A stretch of 33,966 nucleotides of DNA, from assembly GCF_028292705.1 (NCBI RefSeq), contig NZ_JAQGLV010000143.1, forward strand, positions 1-33,966, read 5' to 3'. This DNA is from Collimonas fungivorans. GTDB taxonomy: Bacteria > Pseudomonadota > Gammaproteobacteria > Burkholderiales > Burkholderiaceae_D. Below, in pieces: positions 26,424 to 33,966 of this stretch. The notes beneath the pieces are model-generated. The model was not told the DNA's origin. It was given only the letters and a program-made list of their open reading frames with translations, and ran no database searches. Each line of letters starts with the position of its first letter. Position 1 is the stretch's first letter. The position numbers were made by a program, and so were the translations under genes.

Positions 26424-29400
26424 TGTGCGGCCCCTCCTGCAGTTGCTGCGGCAGCCGTTGCTGCGGCAGCCGGCGCTGTACCCGCCGCGCTGATAGCCGG
26501 GGCCGGCGCTGCTCCGGCCGCTGGCGCAGCAGGAGTGCTGACCGGGCTGGCCGCCGTGCCGACAATGGTTTCCGGCAGTCTCATGCCGCGGAAACCCTGG
26601 CCTTGCTGGGCGCCGCCGTCAGGCGACTTGGCGCTGACCTGCGGGCTGCTGATGATCTTCAGATTGATCGGCACCGTGATGTTTTCGTTGGTCCAGCTCA
26701 GTTCGAAGTTACCGTCCTTGCGCTTGCGCACCGCCGTGTTGATCAGGCGCTCCAGGCCGAAACGGCCAGGCTGGTTGGCGATTTCGACAGTACGTCCGTC
26801 GAAGGTGACGGCCGTGATGCGGGCGCCGGCCACGCCTTGCGGATTGGGCCACACGAAATTGGTCCATTGCGCCTGGGTATTGCGGTAACGCAGCTGCTGG
26901 CCGTCGATCTCGATGGTGTATTCAGTGGTGCCGCCGGCCGGCAGCGCCTGGATCTGGAACACGGTTTGCGCATCCGCTCCACCGGCGCTGCCGCCGGCTG
27001 CCGCGCTGCTGGCGCCCAGCGGCGCTACCCAGCGCGCGAAACTCGACACCATGGTAGGCGACAGCGTGATGCCCATGTCGGCCCAGGTCTTGGCGGCCAG
27101 GCTATCGCCGCGGCGCACCACCAGCGGACCCATCGAAGAATTGACGAACTTGGCGATGCTGCCGTCCGGGCCGAAGGTCTGGCCGATTTCAGCGCTGGTC
27201 GCTTCGATTTTCGAATTGGCGGCAAACGGATATTTTTCCGCCAGGGTTTTCTCGAACGGCGAATAAACCTGCGCCAGCCAGGTACGGTTCATCTCGGCCT
27301 CGGTCGGCTTGATGGTGACGGCGAAAGCCTGGATCAGCGGCCGCACCAGGATCGGACGGATCGCCTGTTTCTGCGAATCGCTCATGCCGACCAGCATCTG
27401 CTCGTCAACATACTTGAGAGCGTCGGCCAGTTCCGAACCGCTGCCGTTCAAGGTCTGCTGCATCAGCTGGTTGGCGCCGGGGCCGGTATCGCCCTGGTTC
27501 TTGATCTGGTTGAAGCGGGTGCGCAGTTTCGACAAGCTTTCCATGTAGCCGCGCATCAGCGTGGCGTCCTTGTCCTTGGCCGTGACCATGCGCGCGACGC
27601 CCGCGAATTCCTTGCCGACCGGGCCCATCGGTGCGGCTGTAGGGTCGGTATTGGTATTCAGGTTGACGTTGACGTTCACTCCCGACGGCGCCTGGCGCAG
27701 GATGGTTTGCTTGAACCAGGCGATGAAGCCGCTTTGCGCGCGCCCCAGGCCGGTGTTCAGCAGCGACGGATTGTCCCATGAGGTCTGCTGGTAGACCGCG
27801 GTGATGAACTTGTTGATCGGCGAAGTGGAAGGATCGCCGAAACGGTTCATCGCCTTGACCGCGTTGTCGAAGCCGCCGAGGTCAGCGATATTGGCGCCCT
27901 GCATGAACTTCTGCCATTCCTTGGCGTATTCGGTCTTGTATTGGGTAACCAGGGCTTTCTGGATCTGCTCCGGGCTGCCTTCCAATGTCAGGTCGTCGCT
28001 GGAGGCGGTTTTCAGCACCCAGTCGGCGCTTTGCAGTTCCTTGTTGGCGGCTTCCTTGAACGCGCCCTGGACGAATTTCTCCCAGGCGTCGCGGGTGAAG
28101 GTGCCCGGAATCGCGTAGCTGCCGACAATCAGTTCCTTGTCCTGGTCGCCGACGATGCTGGCCACTGTAATCGACGGGAAGCGGGTCGAGGCGCGCGCCT
28201 TGATATCCGCATACACCCGGTCGCGGGCTGCCATGCCGCGCACCACGCGGCGCAGGTTGTCGCGCGACTGGTCGACCAGTGTCAGCTTGCTTTCAATTGT
28301 GGGCCAGGACGGGTCGCTGACCTGCGACAGGTAAAAACTCATCAGGCGTTCGGCGCTGCGGATCATCTGTTCGCGCGTCATGTTGCCGCGGTTGCTTTCC
28401 AGCCAGCCGCGCCAGAAACGGGTCAGCTGGTCGTTCAGATGGCTGGACTCGGCGCGCGAACGGTCGCTCAGCATCAGGTAAGTCTTCAGGGCGTTGTAGC
28501 CGTCTTCCACATTGGTCGGCGAAGAATCCTTGTATTGCTGGGTGCTGCCGGCACTGGCTGCCTGCGCTGCCGCTGTGCTTGCTGCAGCCGCAGCGCCAGC
28601 CGCCGGCGCCGCACCGGCCACCAGTTGCACCGGACGCGACATCGGCTCCAGCGAACCGGCATGGGCATTCATTTCAGACAGGAAGGATTCGATATTCGCG
28701 GTCACCGGCTTGAGCATGATGTCCTTGATGCCGGCGAAATATTCTTCACGCAGCTTCTGCTCCAGCAGCTCGCCCTGGTACAGGCCGAAGCCGACCGACA
28801 GAGGCCGGTGGTTGTCGTACTTTTGCAATTGCTCGATACGGTCTTGCAGGATCTCCATCGCTTCGAAACGCGATTGCAGGTCCAGCCGTTTTTCCTGCAG
28901 CTTGATGGCCTTGTCCAGGTCTGCCTGGACGTTGGCGGTCAGCTGGCGGTTGCCGATGTAGGACCAGCTCCAGCCCGCCAGGGCCAGACCGACGAAGGCG
29001 GTAGCGGCGAAAAACATGGTGTAGCGCAAGCGGGTCTTGTGGCGGCTGGCGTATTGCGAGACCAGGTCCTTGTCGGCAAAAATGACCTTGCGGAACAGGT
29101 TGAGCAGGAAGAAACCGTGCTTGGAATGGATTTCCGGACGCTCCAGCGGTTGCAGCTTGAGATCGAAGCGCTCGGCGATCCGTTCCGACGACGTGCTGAG
29201 GCCGCTGCCTTCCTGCAAGGCGCTGGTGAAATAGAAGCCGCGAAATACCGGCTTGAACTGGAACGGGTTTTCTTCGAACAGGGTGGCGATGAAGGCGCGC
29301 AAGGAACTCTTTACCGCGGAGAATTCGAGCGGGAAGGTCAGCACGCCGGGCGGCAGACGGTCGCCCCGGCTCAGGGCCATGTTGGCCAGGCTGATTTCTT

Positions 29401-30337
29401 TCAGGCCTTCGAACAATTCATCGAAGCGTTCGTCGAAATACGCCAGTACGTCCTGGCTGCTGGTCTTGCGGCTGTAGGGCAAGGTCGCGCCCCAGACCCG
29501 GTCTTTTTCGCCGCGGTCCATGTCGACGAAGAATTCGGTGAAGCCGGTGATCAGGTCGGCCTTGGTAAACATGACGTAGACCGGCGCAAACACTTCCAGC
29601 TTTTCGGTCAGTTCCTGCACCCGCTGGCGCAGGTTCTTGGCCAGGTTGATGCCGAACTCGGGCCGGTTGCCGGCCAGTTCCGCCACGCTGACGGCGATGA
29701 TGATGCCGTTGATCGGCGCCCGGCTGCGGTGCTTTTTCAGCAGGCCGAGGAAACTGAACCACTCCGCGCGGTCTTCTTCATGCACCGAATAGCGTCCCGC
29801 GGTATCGAGCAGGATGCCGTCGGTGGTGAAGAACCAGTCGCAGTTGCGGGTGCCGCCTACGCCCTGCACGATGTTGCTGTTCTTGTCGGCCAGCGGAAAC
29901 TGCAGGCCGGAATTGGCGACCGCCGTGCTTTTGCCGGCGGCTGGATTGCCGATGATCATGTACCACGGCAGTTCATATAGAGCGGTAGCGCCTGATTTTT
30001 CGCCAAGCTTGGAATTCTTGATGGTGGAAATCGCTTCCAGCATCCGCTTGCGTATGGTCTCGGTTTCGTCGCGGCCGACGACGCTCGGTTTGTCGCTACC
30101 CTTCTCGGCCTGCCCTTCCAGCATCGAACTGAAATTTTTCGAGGCCGTCTTGGTGCGCTGTTTGCGGTACAGCACGACCAATCCCCATATCAGCAGGATC
30201 GCAACCAGGAAAACCACGACCCAGATACCGTCGATCTGCAAGGCGTCCGCAGCGAGAAAGAGGAAGCAGGCCAGCGCCACAAAACCGACCACCGCCAGGG
30301 TTCGTGTATTCGTCAGGAATTGCCAAATTCGTTGCAT
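26420..30337 (-). CDS. tssM: TssM (IcmF/VasK) inner-membrane T6SS protein
   Basis: 1305 aa; N-terminal TMs, Walker A GNPAAGKST, DWFFTTDGILLDTAGRY, PVYVMFTKADLI motifs. Confidence 0.97.
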   Translation of the reverse strand: MQRIWQFLTNTRTLAVVGFVALACFLFLAADALQIDGIWVVVFLVAILLIWGLVVLYRKQRTKTASKNFSSMLEGQAEKGSDKPSVVGRDETETIRKRMLEAISTIKNSKLGEKSGATALYELPWYMIIGNPAAGKSTAVANSGLQFPLADKNSNIVQGVGGTRNCDWFFTTDGILLDTAGRYSVHEEDRAEWFSFLGLLKKHRSRAPINGIIIAVSVAELAGNRPEFGINLAKNLRQRVQELTEKLEVFAPVYVMFTKADLITGFTEFFVDMDRGEKDRVWGATLPYSRKTSSQDVLAYFDERFDELFEGLKEISLANMALSRGDRLPPGVLTFPLEFSAVKSSLRAFIATLFEENPFQFKPVFRGFYFTSALQEGSGLSTSSERIAERFDLKLQPLERPEIHSKHGFFLLNLFRKVIFADKDLVSQYASRHKTRLRYTMFFAATAFVGLALAGWSWSYIGNRQLTANVQADLDKAIKLQEKRLDLQSRFEAMEILQDRIEQLQKYDNHRPLSVGFGLYQGELLEQKLREEYFAGIKDIMLKPVTANIESFLSEMNAHAGSLEPMSRPVQLVAGAAPAAGAAAAASTAAAQAASAGSTQQYKDSSPTNVEDGYNALKTYLMLSDRSRAESSHLNDQLTRFWRGWLESNRGNMTREQMIRSAERLMSFYLSQVSDPSWPTIESKLTLVDQSRDNLRRVVRGMAARDRVYADIKARASTRFPSITVASIVGDQDKELIVGSYAIPGTFTRDAWEKFVQGAFKEAANKELQSADWVLKTASSDDLTLEGSPEQIQKALVTQYKTEYAKEWQKFMQGANIADLGGFDNAVKAMNRFGDPSTSPINKFITAVYQQTSWDNPSLLNTGLGRAQSGFIAWFKQTILRQAPSGVNVNVNLNTNTDPTAAPMGPVGKEFAGVARMVTAKDKDATLMRGYMESLSKLRTRFNQIKNQGDTGPGANQLMQQTLNGSGSELADALKYVDEQMLVGMSDSQKQAIRPILVRPLIQAFAVTIKPTEAEMNRTWLAQVYSPFEKTLAEKYPFAANSKIEATSAEIGQTFGPDGSIAKFVNSSMGPLVVRRGDSLAAKTWADMGITLSPTMVSSFARWVAPLGASSAAAGGSAGGADAQTVFQIQALPAGGTTEYTIEIDGQQLRYRNTQAQWTNFVWPNPQGVAGARITAVTFDGRTVEIANQPGRFGLERLINTAVRKRKDGNFELSWTNENITVPINLKIISSPQVSAKSPDGGAQQGQGFRGMRLPETIVGTAASPVSTPAAPAAGAAPAPAISAAGTAPAAAATAAAATAGGAAQ

Positions 30338-30637
30338 AGGTATCAGTAATTAAATGGTTGATTCTTTTGGAAGGGATGCGAACGGCACACGCCGACGGCC
30401 ACAATGTTGCTTGCACGCGACAGCGTAATGACTGCGTTGGTCGCTGAACAAGCTGTGCTGCATGACGGTGTCAGCCTGAACAAGGAACCAGGATTGCATT
30501 GCGAAAAACGGGTGTCGCCCGCCGGACGGCTATGCCTCCGCGTGAAATTTTATTGCCCGATACTATCAATCGCCTCGCCATGCCATCCCTCTTTTTGTCG
30601 ATTCTTTTGCGCAGATACAACGGTTTTATGTTTTTTC

Positions 30638-31477
30638 TTATCTTTTCATTACGCCTGGCTTGCGGAATTCCACGTGGCCCAGGTCCATCATTTTCCAGCG
30701 GCCGCCCCAGGTCAGTCCGACCGATTCCGCCACTTCGCCGTACAGCTGGTAACCGCGCATGGCCCACGGATCTTTCTCCGTAATCACCAGCTTGCCGCTG
30801 CGCATGAACGCAGAATCGGCTGCCAGGCCGTACTGGTGGTAGCTCTGGAACGCCTTGGCGTTGGTCACGCTGCCGCCCATTTGCGCCAGCGCATTCTGCC
30901 GTTCCGGACTACGATAACCTTCAATAATGACCATGTCGTAACCGTACTTCTCTTTCATGATCTTGAAAGTCATCAGCAAGCGCTGAGTGAAATCGGCATC
31001 CAGCGCCTGCCAGTTACGGCTGGCGGTATCCAGCATCGGCCGCACTTGCGCCACTTCCTGCGTAGTAAACACCTCAGGCGGCAACGGCGGCGGCGGTACT
31101 AATTGCTCTCCTTCCAGCAACGCGGCAATCTGCTGGTTCACTACTTGCCCGGAATCATCGTAACTCCCAAGCATGGTTTTACCGCTCAACAGCCAAGCAA
31201 TCAAGGGCGGTATCAGCACAACCGCCATTCCGGCGAGTAGAATCCATTGATGCCGCTTGATGAACTGCCAGCTTGAGAGCCTAGATGCCTGCAGGTTTTG
31301 CGACAGGGATCTGGTGGTCTGGGACCGGCGGTCTCGCCAGTTCTGGACCTGCGCCCCCATCTGCTGCCGCCGCTTGATCAATGCCAAATAAACAATCTCG
31401 CGGGCAGCCGGGAACAGCAGCAGTCCGGCGACACCGCATGCAAGCAAAAAGTAAAGGGCGATGACTAAGACGAACAC
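30638..31477 (-). CDS. Membrane-anchored M15-family (VanY-like) peptidase, TagX-like
   Basis: 279 aa; two N-terminal TM segments; EGYRSPERQNALAQ, SYHQYGLAAD and DLGHVEF metal-ligand motifs of M15 L,D/D,D-peptidases; next to tssM. Confidence 0.85.
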   Translation of the reverse strand: MFVLVIALYFLLACGVAGLLLFPAAREIVYLALIKRRQQMGAQVQNWRDRRSQTTRSLSQNLQASRLSSWQFIKRHQWILLAGMAVVLIPPLIAWLLSGKTMLGSYDDSGQVVNQQIAALLEGEQLVPPPPLPPEVFTTQEVAQVRPMLDTASRNWQALDADFTQRLLMTFKIMKEKYGYDMVIIEGYRSPERQNALAQMGGSVTNAKAFQSYHQYGLAADSAFMRSGKLVITEKDPWAMRGYQLYGEVAESVGLTWGGRWKMMDLGHVEFRKPGVMKR

Positions 31478-31538
31478 AAAAACCTTCTCGTGAATATTAC
31501 CAAAGAAAAATTATAATTTTTTGGTAATATATTGCCAG

Positions 31539-31568
31539 TTGACATATTTAGTTGTCAGAGAGTATACC
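31539..31568 (+). promoter_or_regulatory. Putative sigma70 promoter
   Basis: TTGACA (31539-31544), 18-bp spacer, TATACC (31563-31568), upstream of the 31640 start. Confidence 0.5.
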
Positions 31569-31639
31569 TTATCAAACTTGGCGTCACGTCGGTCCGTGCT
31601 CATTAACTGCCCAATAACTGACATTTGGAGATTTGTGTC

Positions 31640-32545
31640 TTGCAACCATCTGAAGAAACTGCGCGCGGCTCCGTAAAACCGAATTTGTTATCGGGCTCGA
31701 CGGCAACAGAAAACGGCAGCGGCAGCATCCTGAACGCGCTGGAAGGCAAGGAATCGCCTTCAAAGGCCGCCGCACAAAAAAAATCCGGCGCCTTGCGCGC
31801 GGCGCTCGTCGTCGTCTTGCTGGCGGCGATCGGCGCGGGTGGATATTTTGCCTGGAACCAACGCAGCGTCCAGCCCGAAACGGCCATTGCAGCCAGCGCG
31901 CCAGCGCCCAAGGAATTGCCGCCAAGCACTCCGGCGCTTGCCGCAAACGATCCCGCGCCTGCCGAAAAAACAGAATCGCAAGCAGCGGTGATCGAAAACG
32001 ATCCAGCCGCCCATGCCGATAAAGCCGACGAAGCATCGGCCGATCCCCGCGCCAAGCTGACGGAAACCCTGGAAGCCGGCGTGCCGGTCACTTCGACTGC
32101 GCTGAAGAAAGCGCTGGAAGAACCGAAGGCATCCAAACCCAAGCCGGCTCCCAAGAGCGTGAATGCACCGCTGGTGAACCGCAATGTGCAGGAGAAAAAA
32201 GCCGTTGCTCCGAAGCCGCCGAAAGCCGGCGCCCAGCCTGCCGACAGCGACGTCAACATCCTGAGCGCACTGGTTTCCCATGGCGACAGCGTGACCGAAC
32301 AACAGCCGCCCAAGGCCAAGGAAACCGCCAAATCGAAACAACAGGCGAAGAAAAAAGGGACAGAACCCGTGCTTGCGCAAAATGCCTCTGACGGACCCGA
32401 TATCGTCGAGCGCAAGGCCGGCGACAGCACTGGCGGCTTGCTGCAACGCTGCAAGCAGCTGGGCATGATCGAAGGCGAGTTGTGCCGCTGGCGCATTTGT
32501 TCCGGACGCTGGGATACCGACGCTGCATGCAAGGTAAACCGCTAG
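31640..32545 (+). CDS. Single-TM protein with Pro/Lys/Ala-rich periplasmic linker and C-terminal four-cysteine motif (unknown function)
   Basis: Likely TTG start at 31640 with GGAG 9 nt upstream (ORF track starts at 31625); TM LRAALVVVLLAAIGAGGYFAW; C-terminal RCKQLGMIEGELCRWRICSGRWDTDAACK. Confidence 0.75.
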   Translation: MQPSEETARGSVKPNLLSGSTATENGSGSILNALEGKESPSKAAAQKKSGALRAALVVVLLAAIGAGGYFAWNQRSVQPETAIAASAPAPKELPPSTPALAANDPAPAEKTESQAAVIENDPAAHADKADEASADPRAKLTETLEAGVPVTSTALKKALEEPKASKPKPAPKSVNAPLVNRNVQEKKAVAPKPPKAGAQPADSDVNILSALVSHGDSVTEQQPPKAKETAKSKQQAKKKGTEPVLAQNASDGPDIVERKAGDSTGGLLQRCKQLGMIEGELCRWRICSGRWDTDAACKVNR

Positions 32546-32588
32546 GCGTTATCGCTCCTGGACTCGCCATCGTGGAGCGCCAGGACCG

Positions 32589-33449
32589 ATGCTGATTACC
32601 TTTGTTTTACTCGCCGTCGCGATCGCCGCGGTCTGGCTGCTTCCCCTCCGACTGACTGACCGCATCGTCCTGCTGCCCTGGATGGCGGTCGCCGCCTGCG
32701 CGCTCCTCAGCGGCCTGGCGGCCGCTGTCCTGAGTCCCCTGGCGGTGCTGGAACTGGCGCTGTTCTGCCTGGCCGCTTACCTGGCCGCCACGGCCCGCCG
32801 CAATCTGCGCTTGCTGTTCGGCGTCGTCGCCGCCATCCTGGCTTTGGCGCTGGCCTTGCATAAGCTGCCGGGATTCAATAATCCGATACTGCTTTTCCAG
32901 CTGCGCCTGTCCGCCGACTCCGCACCCTTCACGCAATATGCAAACTTCGACAAAGGCGCCGCCGGCCTGGTCCTGCTGGCGTTCCTGTGCGCCCGCGCCA
33001 GCTCCGCGGCCGACTGGCGCAAGCTGTTGCGGCAGACCTGGCCCATTGCGCTGATCGCAGCGGTTGCCGTGCTCGGCCTGGCGACCGCCATCGGCTATGT
33101 CAAGCCGGATTTCAAGATCAGCCAGGCTACTGCGCTGTTCTTGTCCACCAACCTGTTCTTTACAGTAGTTGCGGAAGAAGCTTTTTTCCGCGGCTTGCTG
33201 CAAGACCGCCTGGCCTTGTCGTTGGCGCGCTTTCGCTACGGCCCGCTGCTGGCGGTAGTCTGCTCGGCTCTCTTGTTCGGCGCGGCGCATATAGCCGGCG
33301 GCGGCACTTATGTGCTGCTGGCCACGGTCGCCGGCCTGGCTTATGCCTATGCTTATTACGTCACGCAACGCATCGAAGCCGCGATCATCGTCCATTTCGC
33401 GGTCAATGCGGTTCACTTCATCGGCTTTACCTATCCCCACCTCAACTAA
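32589..33449 (+). CDS. CPBP-family intramembrane metalloprotease (CAAX protease/ABI-like)
   Basis: 286 aa multi-TM; EEAFFRGLLQDRL, FGAAHIAGG, HFAVNAVHF motifs. Confidence 0.9.
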   Translation: MLITFVLLAVAIAAVWLLPLRLTDRIVLLPWMAVAACALLSGLAAAVLSPLAVLELALFCLAAYLAATARRNLRLLFGVVAAILALALALHKLPGFNNPILLFQLRLSADSAPFTQYANFDKGAAGLVLLAFLCARASSAADWRKLLRQTWPIALIAAVAVLGLATAIGYVKPDFKISQATALFLSTNLFFTVVAEEAFFRGLLQDRLALSLARFRYGPLLAVVCSALLFGAAHIAGGGTYVLLATVAGLAYAYAYYVTQRIEAAIIVHFAVNAVHFIGFTYPHLN

Positions 33450-33487
33450 TCAGATGGGCACAGGCGGAGCGCGATGCTTGTAGCAGA

Positions 33488-33966
33488 TTACTTGTTCTGA
33501 TCGATCCGTTGCTGGATATGCTGGGCACGGTCGGTCGACGATGGATGCGAGCTGAGCATGGTGGCGCCGGCGCCGCCGTCCAGTTTCGCCAGCTTCTGAA
33601 ATGCCGTCACCAGCCCTTTGCGATCCATGTTCATCTTGGTCAGCTGGTCAAACGAATAGTCGTCGGCAGCGCTTTCCTGCACCTGGGAGAATTGGGCGTT
33701 GATGATTTTTTCGGTCAGCTCGCCCAGTTGCGACGACGACAGGTTGGTTACCACCGCATTGCCCGTTGCGCCCGCGGCAGTACGCGCAGCCGTCACGGCA
33801 TACGCGGTCTGCATGGCTTTTTTGGTGTGGCCTAGTGCAACGTGTCCCATTTCATGCCCGATCACGCCGCGCAGTTCACTGTCGTTCATCATGTCCATCA
33901 AGCCGCTATACACCCGGATGCAGCCGTTCGACATGGCCCAGGCGTTGACGTCTTTGGTCATGTAAA
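33488..33966 (-). CDS. M48-family metalloprotease (YggG/LoiP-like), truncated by the window edge
   Basis: MTKDVNAWAMSNGCIRVYSGLMDMMNDSELRGVIGHEMGHVALGHTKK with HEMGH zinc motif; reading frame open to position 33966. Confidence 0.9.
   Translation of the reverse strand, partial: YMTKDVNAWAMSNGCIRVYSGLMDMMNDSELRGVIGHEMGHVALGHTKKAMQTAYAVTAARTAAGATGNAVVTNLSSSQLGELTEKIINAQFSQVQESAADDYSFDQLTKMNMDRKGLVTAFQKLAKLDGGAGATMLSSHPSSTDRAQHIQQRIDQNK

Noticed and set aside
27941-29980. 679-aa plus-strand ORF opposite tssM
   Set aside because: Shadow ORF of TssM; Gln/Arg/Ala/His-rich without domain features.
30338-30637. 300-bp region between the tagX-like gene and tssM with small ORFs (e.g. 30471..30767, 30404..31102)
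   Set aside because: The ORFs lack plausible start context or overlap the M15 peptidase gene antisense; best viewed as an intergenic/promoter region for tssM. No clear ncRNA signature seen.

Overview
The window carries an almost complete type VI secretion system (T6SS) locus. Composition suggests a high-GC betaproteobacterium, possibly Oxalobacteraceae, but this is inference from style only. All 13 core tss genes are recognisable: tssL-tssK-tssJ (minus), tssB-tssC-hcp-tssE-tssF-tssG-tssH/clpV (plus), tssA (plus), and tssM (minus), plus vgrG. Accessory genes are tagF, a BON/OmpA-like periplasmic protein, a membrane-anchored M15-type peptidase resembling TagX, and two paralogous TPR-like exported proteins. 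A minus-strand effector module sits between clpV and tssA: vgrG, a 548-aa TPR-like putative adaptor, a 1463-aa PAAR-like/Rhs protein, and a 292-aa putative immunity gene. The Rhs C-terminal tip (about 135 aa after the DPLG motif) looks like a divergent GIY-YIG/URI-type nuclease, and the overlapping downstream gene is Cys/His-rich with no family I recognise. The right end has a single-TM protein with a conserved-looking four-cysteine tail, a CPBP-family membrane protease, and a partial M48 metalloprotease. A second vgrG is truncated at the left edge. The strongest candidates for new biology are the Rhs tip/immunity pair, the TPR adaptor, the lipoprotein/soluble TPR paralog pair, the small ORF after clpV, and the Cys4-tail protein with its palindromic promoter region.
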